Source: Lachnospiraceae bacterium (GTDB taxonomy: Bacteria > Bacillota > Clostridia > Lachnospirales > Lachnospiraceae). Taken from it: a stretch of 63,521 nt of DNA. This document shows positions 15,502 through 23,770 of the stretch, piece by piece. Numbering within the stretch: the first letter of the stretch is position 1; each line of letters begins with the position of its first letter. The notes beneath the pieces are model-generated. The model was not told where the DNA came from. It saw only the letters and a program-made list of their open reading frames with translations, and ran no database searches. The position numbers and the translations under genes were made by a program. The stretch lies in contig JAQUXP010000021.1 in assembly GCA_028692395.1 (NCBI GenBank), forward strand, positions 1 through 63,521, read 5' to 3'.

Positions 15502-16653
15502 ATGGAAAGAACAAAGATTGGCATCATCGGCTGCGGCGTGATCAGCAACACGTACCTCCACGATATCACACAATATTACAGAGAGTTAGAGGTGACGGCC
15601 TGCGGGGATGTGAATCCGGCGGCAGCCCAGCAGAAAGCCCGGGAATATGAGATTCCCCACGCCTATACAGTGGAACAGCTGCTGGAGGATCCCGAGATTG
15701 TCATCGTGATCAATCTCACGCCTCCAAAGTTTCACACAGGAATTAACCGCCGGATCCTGGAAGCAGGAAAGCATGTATTCTGTGAAAAACCTTTTGCTTT
15801 GTCACTGGAAGAGGCAAGGGAGATCGAGGATCTGGCGAAGGAAAAAAAGCTGTACGTGGGCTGTGCACCGGATACCTTTTTAGGTTCCTCCCTGCAGACC
15901 TGCGGAAAGCTGATTCGTGACGGGTGGATCGGGAAACCCCTTTACGCCACGGCGAATATGATGTCAGGTGGTGTGGAAACCTGGCATCCGTCACCGGACT
16001 TCTTCTACAAGGAGGGGGGCGGACCACTGTTTGATATGGGGCCCTACTATCTGACCGCTTTGGTAACACTGCTTGGCAAAATCGAAAAGATTCAAAGCGT
16101 AGCCAGAACCGGTTTTGAGAAGCGCACCATCTACAGTGAACCAAGAAGGGGACAGGAGTTAAGGGTAGAGATCCCCACACATTATTCCGCCATTCTTCAG
16201 ATGGAGGGAAATGTTGCAGTAAGCATGAACATGAGCTTTGATATCTGGTATTCCAGCCTTCCAAGGATGGAGATCTATGGAACCCAGGGAACCCTGGTTG
16301 TTCCGGATCCGAATATGTCCGGTGGGGAACCCCTTTTGTATCGGTTTGAGAATACGATTGACGAGGTTTACGGGGAATCCAAGGAAGCTTTGAATCGTCC
16401 TGTAAAGCCGGTTCAGGTACCGGAGCTGTATCACCGCCTTGCTGATTATACCAGAGGACTGGGAGTGCTGGAGCTGGCTCAGGCTATCCGCAAAAAGCGG
16501 GATCCCAGAACCGGAACCAGACTTGCCTGCCATGTGACAGAAGCCATGAATGGTATCATGGAGGCGGCAAGAAGTGGCAGTACTTATGTGATGCAGACTG
16601 ACTGCGAAAGACCCGAACCCCTTCCTCTGGGAGGCGAGGCCGGGAGAATCTGA
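15502..16653 (+). CDS. Gfo/Idh/MocA-family sugar oxidoreductase
   Basis: The 383-residue protein has an N-terminal Rossmann fold (IGIIGCGVISNTYL, 6-19), the family motif CEKPFAL at about 94 and a C-terminal alpha/beta substrate domain with GGGPLFDMGPYYL. The lysine of EKP is the usual catalytic or cofactor-binding residue. Such enzymes oxidise or reduce one carbon of a cyclic sugar with NAD(P), often at C3 of glucosides. Its neighbours (TIM-barrel isomerase, SDR, GH1) fit a pathway that oxidises a glycoside. The substrate is not defined. Confidence 0.92.
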   Translation: MERTKIGIIGCGVISNTYLHDITQYYRELEVTACGDVNPAAAQQKAREYEIPHAYTVEQLLEDPEIVIVINLTPPKFHTGINRRILEAGKHVFCEKPFALSLEEAREIEDLAKEKKLYVGCAPDTFLGSSLQTCGKLIRDGWIGKPLYATANMMSGGVETWHPSPDFFYKEGGGPLFDMGPYYLTALVTLLGKIEKIQSVARTGFEKRTIYSEPRRGQELRVEIPTHYSAILQMEGNVAVSMNMSFDIWYSSLPRMEIYGTQGTLVVPDPNMSGGEPLLYRFENTIDEVYGESKEALNRPVKPVQVPELYHRLADYTRGLGVLELAQAIRKKRDPRTGTRLACHVTEAMNGIMEAARSGSTYVMQTDCERPEPLPLGGEAGRI

Positions 16654-16714
16654 GCTGTTCAGCGTGTATATAGCTACAAGAGAAACTAAAATAAAACCAA
16701 AGGAGAACAAAGAC

Positions 16715-17182
16715 ATGAAGGGTGTAGTAGGAACAAATTTAGTTGCACAGGTAGGATTTATCGTAAAGGATGTAGAGGCAACAAAGGCAAAATGGGCAGA
16801 GTTTTTAGGAGTTGAGGCACCGCCTACCGTTCCCTGTGGAGATTATGCGATCACACAGACAGAGTATAAGGGACAGCCTGCACCGGAGGCAAACTGCCTG
16901 ATGGCATTCTTCGATGTGGGACCGGGACTCCAGCTGGAGCTGATTCAGCCAAATGAGAACCCATCTACCTGGAGAGAATTCCTGAATGAGCATGGCGAGG
17001 GTATGCATCATCTGGCATTCAACGTGAAAAATGGTATGCAGAAAGCAATTATCGACTGCACAGAGTTTGGCATGAAGCTGGAGCAGAAGGGTGAGTACGG
17101 CGACGGATCAGGAAGATATGCGTATCTGTCAGCTTATGAGCCGCTGAAGGTTCTGGTAGAGCTTTTGGAAAGCGATAGGTAG
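16715..17182 (+). CDS. VOC-superfamily protein 2 (paralog of the first VOC gene)
   Basis: The 155-residue protein has the same two-module VOC layout as the gene at 10927, with LQLELIQPNENPSTW and GEGMHHLAF at matching places, so the two arose by duplication. The first ligand position is again Gln (AQVGFIV), and a late Glu (VLVELLES) is present, unlike in the first copy. AAAGGAG 7-9 bases before ATG 16715 selects this start over the in-frame ATG at 16664. Two diverged copies in one operon could form a heteromer or act on successive intermediates; that is inference. Confidence 0.82.
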   Translation: MKGVVGTNLVAQVGFIVKDVEATKAKWAEFLGVEAPPTVPCGDYAITQTEYKGQPAPEANCLMAFFDVGPGLQLELIQPNENPSTWREFLNEHGEGMHHLAFNVKNGMQKAIIDCTEFGMKLEQKGEYGDGSGRYAYLSAYEPLKVLVELLESDR

Positions 17183-17211
17183 TACTGAAGTAGGAAAAGG
17201 GGGAAGATGGC

Positions 17212-18033
17212 ATGAGACTTGGAGTATCCAGCGATCTGGGATATAAGGATGCAGAGCAGTGGGGAGCTAAGATGCGAAAGCTGGGCTGTGGAAGTGTGGT
17301 ATTCCCCGTGGATTATCTGGCAGAGGAATCACAGATTCAGGCCTATGTGGCTGCGGCGAAGAAGTATGATCTGGTGATCGCAGAGGTAGGGGCCTGGTGC
17401 AGCCCGATTGCATCGGAGGAAAAAACCAGAAAAGCGGCACTGGAGAGATGCAGGGGGCAGCTTGCCCTGGCGGAACGCATCGGTGCAAGGTGCTGTGTCA
17501 ATGTGGCAGGAAGCATGGGAAAACGCTGGGACGGACATTACCGGGAGAACCTGTCCCGGGAGGTATGGGACAAAACCGTATCGAGTATTCAGGAGATCAT
17601 CGACGGGGTAAATCCGACGCATACCTTCTATACTATCGAACCTATGCCCTGGATGTACCCCATGGGGCCGGATGAATATGTAAGATTGATCCAGGAGGTG
17701 AACCGGGAAGCATTTGCAGTACATCTGGATGTTTTTAACTGGATTACGGATCTCAGACGCTATTATTACAGCGGAGAATTCATAGAGGAATGCTTCGAGA
17801 AGCTGGGACCGTATATCAAAAGCATGCATCTGAAGGATGTGGCTTTACAGGAGGCATTTACGCTGCAGCTGAAGGAGGTAAGCTGCGGGGAGGGGGAAGT
17901 GGATCTCCAAAGATATATGCAGCTGGCAGATTCTGTATCACCGGATATGCCTATGATTATCGAGCATCTGGACTCAGATGGAGCCTATCTGGAAAGTCTG
18001 GAAAAAGTAAAAAAAATAGCGAAAGGGATCTGA
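17212..18033 (+). CDS. Sugar phosphate isomerase/epimerase-like TIM barrel
   Basis: The 273-residue protein belongs to the xylose-isomerase-like / AP-endonuclease-2 TIM-barrel superfamily. The expected metal ligands are at the ends of successive strands: Glu in YTIEPMPW, Asp in VHLDVFNW, His in SMHLKDV and Glu in MIIEHLD. Family members epimerise ketoses or, in 3-keto-glycoside pathways, cleave an oxidised glycoside by beta-elimination. Next to a Gfo/Idh/MocA enzyme the second role is attractive but unproven. It ends 2 bases before the GH1 start. Confidence 0.87.
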   Translation: MRLGVSSDLGYKDAEQWGAKMRKLGCGSVVFPVDYLAEESQIQAYVAAAKKYDLVIAEVGAWCSPIASEEKTRKAALERCRGQLALAERIGARCCVNVAGSMGKRWDGHYRENLSREVWDKTVSSIQEIIDGVNPTHTFYTIEPMPWMYPMGPDEYVRLIQEVNREAFAVHLDVFNWITDLRRYYYSGEFIEECFEKLGPYIKSMHLKDVALQEAFTLQLKEVSCGEGEVDLQRYMQLADSVSPDMPMIIEHLDSDGAYLESLEKVKKIAKGI

Positions 18034-18035
18034 GT

Positions 18036-19400
18036 ATGGGATTTCGGGATGATTTTTTATGGGGAACTGCTACCGCAGCCTATCAGGTGGAGGGAGCAGC
18101 GAAAGCCGGGGGAAGGGGCTACACTGTCTGGGACGACTTTTGTACCAAACCCGGAAAAGTATATAGCGGTCACAACGGGGAGGAAGCCTGCGATCACTAC
18201 CGACGATTTCGGGAAGATGTGGAGCTGATGGCAGCACTTGGCATCAAGTCTTATCGCTTTTCCATCGCCTGGTCCAGAATCTTTCCCGATGGAACCGGAG
18301 AGGTTAATGAAGAAGGAATCCGGTTCTACCGGGAACTGATGGAAGCACTGCTGGAAAAGAATATTAAGCCCTGTGTGACGCTGTTTCACTGGGATCTGCC
18401 CTTTGCGCTTTATATCCGGGGCGGCTGGCAGAATCCGGATTCCGTGAACTGGTTTGCCAGGTATGCACGGACTGTGGCACATGCCTACAAGGATCTGATC
18501 TCCATGATTATAACCTTTAATGAGCCCCAGTGTTTTGTGGGACTTGGACAGGTAACAGGGGAACATGCACCGGGAGACCGCCTGTCCCGTCGTTCGGCAC
18601 TTCTGATGGCGCATCATGTGATGATGGCCCACGGAGCGGCAGTTCAGGCAATTCGAAGCGAGATTCCGGATGCCAGAATCGGTTATGCACCAACCTCAAC
18701 GGTTGCCTGTCCCATCGATGAGTCCCAGGAGAATATCCATCTGGCAAGGGACATGTACTTTTCTGTTCGACCAGAGGAACAGGATCCCAATTATCTGTGG
18801 AGTGTGAGCATGTGGAGTGATCCGGTTCTGCTTGGCAAATATCCGGAGGAGGCATTTTCCATCTACGGAGCGGATATGCCGGATATCCGTCCCAAGGATC
18901 TGGAGCTTATGGCGCAGCCTCTGGACTTCTATGCCCAGAACATCTATAACGGTTATCAGGTTCAGGCAGGGCCGGATGGAAAGCCAGTCCGCTGCAGCAG
19001 AAAACAGGGATTTCCCAAAACCTGTATGGACTGGCCGGTTGTGCCGGAAAGTCTGTACTGGGGACCAAGATTTCTGTATGAACGCTACCACCTGCCCATC
19101 GTGATCTCTGAAAATGGGATGGCCAACCCGGATGTGATCTGTCTGGACGGCAAGGTACATGACAGCTACCGTATCGATTTTCTGAACCGGTATCTGCTGC
19201 AGCTGAGAAGAGCTGCCAATGAGGGCGTTGATATCCGGGGCTATTATGTGTGGTCTTTGCTGGATAACTTTGAGTGGGCCAAAGGCTACTCGGAGCGTTT
19301 TGGCATTGTACATGTGGATTATGAAACTCAGAAGCGCACCATCAAGGATTCCGGACGATGGTATGCCAAGGTAATTGAAAGCAGAGGAACAAGTTTATAA
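18036..19400 (+). CDS. Glycoside hydrolase family 1 beta-glucosidase
   Basis: The 454-residue protein starts MGFRDDFLWGTATAAYQVEG, the standard GH1 opening, and matches the family length. Acid/base Glu is in FNEPQ (about 163) and the nucleophile Glu in ISENGMA (about 359). The normal acid/base motif is TxNEP, so the active site is intact. It has no signal peptide and should act in the cytoplasm on imported beta-glucosides or related glycosides. The frame is open from 17790, but GAAAGGGATC before ATG 18036 and the family start decide this start. It is the last gene of the operon, with a strong terminator 3 bases after the stop codon. Confidence 0.95.
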   Translation: MGFRDDFLWGTATAAYQVEGAAKAGGRGYTVWDDFCTKPGKVYSGHNGEEACDHYRRFREDVELMAALGIKSYRFSIAWSRIFPDGTGEVNEEGIRFYRELMEALLEKNIKPCVTLFHWDLPFALYIRGGWQNPDSVNWFARYARTVAHAYKDLISMIITFNEPQCFVGLGQVTGEHAPGDRLSRRSALLMAHHVMMAHGAAVQAIRSEIPDARIGYAPTSTVACPIDESQENIHLARDMYFSVRPEEQDPNYLWSVSMWSDPVLLGKYPEEAFSIYGADMPDIRPKDLELMAQPLDFYAQNIYNGYQVQAGPDGKPVRCSRKQGFPKTCMDWPVVPESLYWGPRFLYERYHLPIVISENGMANPDVICLDGKVHDSYRIDFLNRYLLQLRRAANEGVDIRGYYVWSLLDNFEWAKGYSERFGIVHVDYETQKRTIKDSGRWYAKVIESRGTSL

Positions 19401-19402
19401 GG

Positions 19403-19455
19403 AACCCAATAACGGTGTCGGAGCACATAATTTCCGGCACCGTTATTGGGTTTTT
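19403..19455 (+). terminator. Terminator of the glycoside operon
   Basis: AACCCAATAACGGTG (19403-19417) pairs perfectly with CACCGTTATTGGGTT (19438-19452) and runs into five Ts (19451-19455). The 15-base-pair stem makes this a very strong intrinsic terminator. Confidence 0.95.
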
Positions 19456-19490
19456 CTGCTGTGGGCAAAACTTTTTTCTTGTAAAAGCCC

Positions 19491-19519
19491 TTGCTATTTT
19501 CCCTGAATTGAGATAGAAT
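19491..19519 (+). promoter_or_regulatory. Sigma-A promoter at the head of the dcw cluster
   Basis: TTGCTA (19491-19496), a 17-base spacer and TAGAAT (19514-19519) form a promoter whose transcript would start near 19526, inside the MraZ-box array. The leader to mraZ is about 110 bases. Confidence 0.7.
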
Positions 19520-19527
19520 GGGTTCAT

Positions 19528-19563
19528 AAGTGGTGACAAGTGGAGGAAAGTGGTTTGAAATGG
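19528..19563 (+). promoter_or_regulatory. MraZ operator: four direct repeats of AAGTGG at 10-base period
   Basis: AAGTGG occurs at 19528, 19538 and 19548, and AAATGG at 19558, each exactly 10 bases apart (one helical turn). MraZ of several bacteria represses its own promoter by binding a short array of TGG-containing repeats with this period. The array begins at the predicted transcription start, suited to repression. The sequence and period are direct observation; binding is inferred from the family. Confidence 0.85.
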
Positions 19564-19634
19564 GGATGTGGCAGTTCCTGTGGAGGATCATAGATGAGAA
19601 GGGGAGCTTTTCATCGCCTGAGAGGTAATTGTTT

Positions 19635-20066
19635 ATGTTCATGGGAGAATACAGTCATACAATTGACACAAAGGGAAGATTAATTATACCATCGAAGTTT
19701 CGGGAGCAGCTCGGCAGCGAGTTTGTACTTACGAAGGGCTTGGATGGCTGTCTTTCTATCTATCCCATGGAAGAATGGGAAACCTTCGAGAAGCAATTAC
19801 GCAGTCTGCCACTTACGAACAAAAACGCCAGAACATTTTCAAGATTCTTTGTTGCCGGAGCAACAGCATGTGAACTGGATAAGCAGGGGAGAATTCTCGT
19901 ACCATCTACGTTGCGGGAGTTTGCGGATCTGGATAAGGATGTCGTTCTTACCGGAAACATCAACAGAATCGAAATCTGGAGTAAGCAGAAATGGAGCGAG
20001 AACAGCAATTACGATGATATGGATGCTATTGCAGAAGGTCTGCAGGATCTGGGGATCACCATCTAA
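19635..20066 (+). CDS. mraZ: Transcriptional regulator MraZ
   Basis: The 143-residue protein begins [20 protein letters not shown] and has two SpoVT/AbrB-type swapped-hairpin domains (about 5-50 and 80-125, the second with [17 protein letters not shown]). It forms an oligomeric ring that binds the repeats upstream and autoregulates the division cluster. AGAGG at 19621-19625 is 9 bases before ATG 19635, which is preferred to an in-frame TTG at 19629. Confidence 0.96.
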   Translation: MFMGEYSHTIDTKGRLIIPSKFREQLGSEFVLTKGLDGCLSIYPMEEWETFEKQLRSLPLTNKNARTFSRFFVAGATACELDKQGRILVPSTLREFADLDKDVVLTGNINRIEIWSKQKWSENSNYDDMDAIAEGLQDLGITI

Positions 20067-20109
20067 ATCGTGCAGGTTGTTTTAAGAAGCCGTACAGGAG
20101 ATGGAAGTA

Positions 20110-21051
20110 ATGACGTTTAAACACAAGTCTGTATTACTGGAAGAGACAATTGAAAACTTAGATATAAAGCCGGACGGCATTTACGTGGATGGCACACTAG
20201 GAGGTGCAGGACACGCAGGTGAAGTATGCCGGAAGCTTTCCAAAAAGGGGAGATTCTTTGGATTTGATCAGGATGCGGATGCCATAGAGGCTGCTGGGGA
20301 GCGCCTTCGTGAATTCGGTGATCAGGTTACCATCATTCGCAGTAATTACTGCAATATGGCAGAAGAATTGAAAAAAAGAGGAGTCACAGCAGTTGATGGA
20401 ATTTTATTGGATCTGGGAGTATCCTCCTATCAACTGGACAATGCCGAACGGGGATTTACCTATCGTGAGGATGCGCCGCTTGACATGCGTATGGACCAGA
20501 GGCAGGAGCGCACTGCAGCTGATATTGTGAATACCTATTCGGAAAGAGAGCTGTATTTTGTTATAAGGGATTATGGCGAAGAACAATTCGCAAAAAATAT
20601 TGCAAAGCATATCTGCCTTGCAAGGGAAGAGGCACCGATCAAGACGACTGGGGAGCTGATCGAGATCATTAAGCGTGCAATTCCTGCAAAGAAACGTGCA
20701 ACCGGCGGACATCCCGCAAAGAAGACATTTCAGGCAATCCGGATCGAATGTAACCGTGAGCTGGATGTACTTCGGGATTCACTGGAAGGCATGATTGATT
20801 TGCTGAATGATGGGGGAAGACTCTGCGTGATCACATTCCATTCACTGGAAGACCGTATTGTCAAAACTATTTTCAGAAAATGCGAAAACCCATGTACCTG
20901 CCCGCCGGACTTTCCGGTATGTGTATGCGGCAAGGTATCCAGGGGAATTGTTGTAACACGAAAACCCATAATACCGACAGAGGAAGAGATAGAGGCGAAT
21001 AAGCGTTCGAAAAGTTCAAAGCTTCGTGTGTTTGAACGTAAGATCGTGTAG
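20110..21051 (+). CDS. rsmH: 16S rRNA (cytosine(1402)-N(4))-methyltransferase RsmH
   Basis: The 313-residue protein begins [15 protein letters not shown]. It has the SAM-binding loop [12 protein letters not shown], the [10 protein letters not shown] motif and the C-terminal [10 protein letters not shown] block. It methylates C1402 of 16S rRNA and is conserved as the second gene of dcw clusters. AGGAG (20096-20100) is 9 bases before ATG 20110; the ATG at 20101 directly abuts it and is less likely. Confidence 0.97.
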   Translation: MTFKHKSVLLEETIENLDIKPDGIYVDGTLGGAGHAGEVCRKLSKKGRFFGFDQDADAIEAAGERLREFGDQVTIIRSNYCNMAEELKKRGVTAVDGILLDLGVSSYQLDNAERGFTYREDAPLDMRMDQRQERTAADIVNTYSERELYFVIRDYGEEQFAKNIAKHICLAREEAPIKTTGELIEIIKRAIPAKKRATGGHPAKKTFQAIRIECNRELDVLRDSLEGMIDLLNDGGRLCVITFHSLEDRIVKTIFRKCENPCTCPPDFPVCVCGKVSRGIVVTRKPIIPTEEEIEANKRSKSSKLRVFERKIV

Positions 21052-21075
21052 GAAAGCCTGACAGGAGTTTGACAG

Positions 21076-21576
21076 ATGGCAAAATCAGCAAGGACAAGAA
21101 GGGTAAATTCAAGATCGGAAAGATATACAGGTAATACTTACGAAGAGGGAAGTGCTGTTCGGAAACTTTCTGAACTTCCAGTGGAAGAAGAAAGACGGGA
21201 ACTTCCGGTCAAAGTAAGCAAAAAGACACAGGCAAACCGTCGTCGTGCAAGACAGATGGGAAAAGGCTTTGTGGTATTTTTGACAATTGTATGTGCAGCA
21301 ACTGTTATGGTGTGTGTGAATTTTTTGCAGCTGAAAGCACAGATTACCACACAGAATGAGACTGTGGCAACGCTTGAATCGAAACTCAGTAAACTGAAAG
21401 CAGATAATGATGCTTATTATAATACAGCGATGGCGTCCGTAAGTATGGATACCGTCAAAGATGCAGCCCTGAATCGTCTGGGTATGACCTATGCAGATGA
21501 GTCTCAGGTATATTACTATGATGTAAAAGGAAACAGCTATGTACGTCAGTTTACGGATGTACCGGCAGGGAAGTAA
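21076..21576 (+). CDS. FtsL/DivIC-like septum formation protein
   Basis: The 166-residue bitopic protein has a basic cytoplasmic tail of about 70 residues (rich in Arg and Lys), one membrane span (about 73-93, FVVFLTIVCAATVMVCVNFL) and a leucine-patterned coiled coil (about 95-125) followed by an extracellular tail. That layout and its place between rsmH and the first PBP identify it as the FtsL of the divisome, which bridges FtsQ and FtsI. The cytoplasmic tail is longer than in most FtsL proteins. Primary sequence is too variable to separate FtsL from DivIC. Confidence 0.82.
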   Translation: MAKSARTRRVNSRSERYTGNTYEEGSAVRKLSELPVEEERRELPVKVSKKTQANRRRARQMGKGFVVFLTIVCAATVMVCVNFLQLKAQITTQNETVATLESKLSKLKADNDAYYNTAMASVSMDTVKDAALNRLGMTYADESQVYYYDVKGNSYVRQFTDVPAGK

Positions 21577-21594
21577 AGAAGTGAGGACGCAGGA

Positions 21595-23700
21595 TTGGCA
21601 GAGAACAGACAAAAGCGTCAGCGACTTAATGACAGGAAAAAAATGAGTGGGAAAATAAGCAAAAAGCTGGTAGGACTATTTATCATGGTCATACTGGCTT
21701 TAGTAGCTTTAGCGATTCGAATTACCTACATTAATGCCACTGACGGAGAACAATACAGCAGACAGGTATTATCACAGACACAGCAGCAGTATGACAGCAG
21801 AACGATTCCCTTCAAACGGGGGGACATCATAGACCGTAACGGTACGATTCTTGCTACCAGTGAAAAGGTATATAATGTAATTCTGGACTGCAAGGTTACG
21901 AATTCGGATGTTACCGTCAAGGGTGAGAAGATACAGCGTTATCTGGAACCGACGATAGCAGCACTGGTGAAGGTGCTGGGGCTTGACGAGACAGAGCTGA
22001 GGGGAATCCTGGAGTCGGAGGACACAAAGGGCAGCCAGTACCAGATCCTGAAGAAGCAGATTTCCATCACAGAGAAGAAGGCATTTGAGGATTATCTGGA
22101 TCTCGAAAGCGATGCCAATAAGAATCTGTCGAGCGAGGAAAAGCTGGAACGCAAGTATGTAAAAGGAGTCTGGTTTGAGGAAGATTACAAGCGTGTTTAT
22201 CCGATGAATTCTATGGCGAGTGATACCATCGGCTTCACCTACAGCGGCAACTCGGCAGACTGGGGAATCGAAGGTTATTATTCCAGCGTACTGAACGGAG
22301 TAAATGGGCGTCAGTTCGGGTATTTTAATTCGGATGCGGATGTAGAGCAGACGATTATAGAGGCACAGGATGGTAATAATGTGGTATCTACCATCGATGT
22401 GAATATTCAGCAGATCATCCGAAATGCACTGACAAACTTTCAAAGCAAAGCCTCCAACGGCCCAAATGGAGCCAAGGCGGCCCAGAATGCAGCTGTGGTG
22501 GTGATGAATCCTAACAACGGAGAGATCCTCGGTATGGATTCCCTGGACTGGTACGACCTGAATAATCCCAAGGACCTGACACCGTTTTACACAGCGGAAG
22601 AAATTGAAGCCATGGATGAGCAGACCCAGTTAAACAATCTTTTCTCCATCTGGAGAAATTATGCAGTGACAGATGCCTACGAGCCGGGTTCTACCTTCAA
22701 GCCTATGACGGTGGCTACCGCCTTGCAGACGAATTCTGTATCCACAGGAGATACCTTCTACTGTGATGGTTTTGGGACGGTAAGCGGCATTCAGATCAAG
22801 TGCAGTGCCTATAGCACCGGAGGACACGGAGAAGAATCGCTGGGAGATGTTTTGCGGAATTCCTGTAATGATGGAATTATGCAGATTGTGGACAATGTAG
22901 GAACGGAGGAGTTTCTGAAATATCAGGACATCTTTAACTTTGGTTCCTATACCGGTATTGATCTTCCGGGCGAGAGCACCGGTATCCTGCATACGCTGGA
23001 TGCCATGGGTCCTACCGAGCTGGCAACAGCCGGATTCGGACAGGGCTTTACCTGTACCATGATGCAGGAAATATCAGCATTTGCCTCCGTTATCAATGGC
23101 GGAAATTATTATAAACCCCATGTGGTAAATGCTGTCACGGACAGTTCGGGAAATGTGATCGAGAATATAGATTCCACGCTGGTCAGACAGACGGTTTCCC
23201 AGGAAGTCAGTGACACGATTCGCGGTTATCTGGGCACGGTTATGACACCAGGCGGAACAGGTGAGGCGGCAGCAGTTGCCGGATATTCCATGGGTGGAAA
23301 GACCGGAACGGCAGAGAAGGTTCCAAGAGGAACCGGTAAATATCTTGTTTCCTTTATCGGCTTTGCACCCCTCGATAACCCTCAGGTAGTCGTATATGTG
23401 CTGATTGATGAGCCAAATGAGGTGAATCAGGACAATGATTCCTATCGTATGGAGATCGCACAGCAGATCTTCAAGGAGCTGATGCCTTATATGAATATTT
23501 TCCCAACGGACCCATCCGCTGTGGAAAAAGAGGCCCCGGTGGACGCCACAGCAGCGCAGACAGAAGCAGTTTCCAACGAAAATGCTCCGGCGCCGCCTGC
23601 GGATGAGTCAGCCACTGCCGGCGATGCAGTAGAAGGAAGTAATAATGATCTGCTGAGTGACGGAATTACGAATTCCGATGCAGCAATCACGAATCAATAA
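21595..23700 (+). CDS. Class B penicillin-binding protein (FtsI/PBP2x-like)
   Basis: The 701-residue protein has one N-terminal membrane span (about 25-45), a dimerisation domain beginning RTIPFKRGDIIDRNG, and a transpeptidase domain with S366-TF-K369, the SCN triad (about 423) and KTG (569-571), all intact. The tail (about 635-701) is Ala/Glu/Pro-rich and disordered, with no PASTA domain. It cross-links peptidoglycan at the division septum. The track-independent start choice is TTG 21595, with GTGAGG about 8-9 bases upstream; ATG 21643 (AGGA upstream) is a real alternative. A terminator hairpin follows. Confidence 0.92.
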   Translation: MAENRQKRQRLNDRKKMSGKISKKLVGLFIMVILALVALAIRITYINATDGEQYSRQVLSQTQQQYDSRTIPFKRGDIIDRNGTILATSEKVYNVILDCKVTNSDVTVKGEKIQRYLEPTIAALVKVLGLDETELRGILESEDTKGSQYQILKKQISITEKKAFEDYLDLESDANKNLSSEEKLERKYVKGVWFEEDYKRVYPMNSMASDTIGFTYSGNSADWGIEGYYSSVLNGVNGRQFGYFNSDADVEQTIIEAQDGNNVVSTIDVNIQQIIRNALTNFQSKASNGPNGAKAAQNAAVVVMNPNNGEILGMDSLDWYDLNNPKDLTPFYTAEEIEAMDEQTQLNNLFSIWRNYAVTDAYEPGSTFKPMTVATALQTNSVSTGDTFYCDGFGTVSGIQIKCSAYSTGGHGEESLGDVLRNSCNDGIMQIVDNVGTEEFLKYQDIFNFGSYTGIDLPGESTGILHTLDAMGPTELATAGFGQGFTCTMMQEISAFASVINGGNYYKPHVVNAVTDSSGNVIENIDSTLVRQTVSQEVSDTIRGYLGTVMTPGGTGEAAAVAGYSMGGKTGTAEKVPRGTGKYLVSFIGFAPLDNPQVVVYVLIDEPNEVNQDNDSYRMEIAQQIFKELMPYMNIFPTDPSAVEKEAPVDATAAQTEAVSNENAPAPPADESATAGDAVEGSNNDLLSDGITNSDAAITNQ

Positions 23701-23714
23701 AAGTGAATTACAGG

Positions 23715-23770
23715 AAAGAACCCCATAGCTATGGCATATAATGTATTAATGCCGTCTATGGGGTTCTTTT
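23715..23770 (+). terminator. Terminator/attenuator hairpin directly abutting the second PBP start
   Basis: AAAGAACCCCATAG (23715-23728) pairs with CTATGGGGTTCTTTT (23756-23770), with an inner GGCAT/ATGCC stem. The final TTTT is followed at once by GTG 23771, the start of the next gene. The only Shine-Dalgarno-like GGGG is inside the 3' arm, so the hairpin could both end transcription and hide the ribosome binding site. Confidence 0.8.

Noticed and set aside
17790-18035. N-terminal extension of the GH1 gene
   Set aside because: The upstream open frame overlaps the TIM-barrel gene out of frame. The family start and ribosome binding site place the start at 18036.
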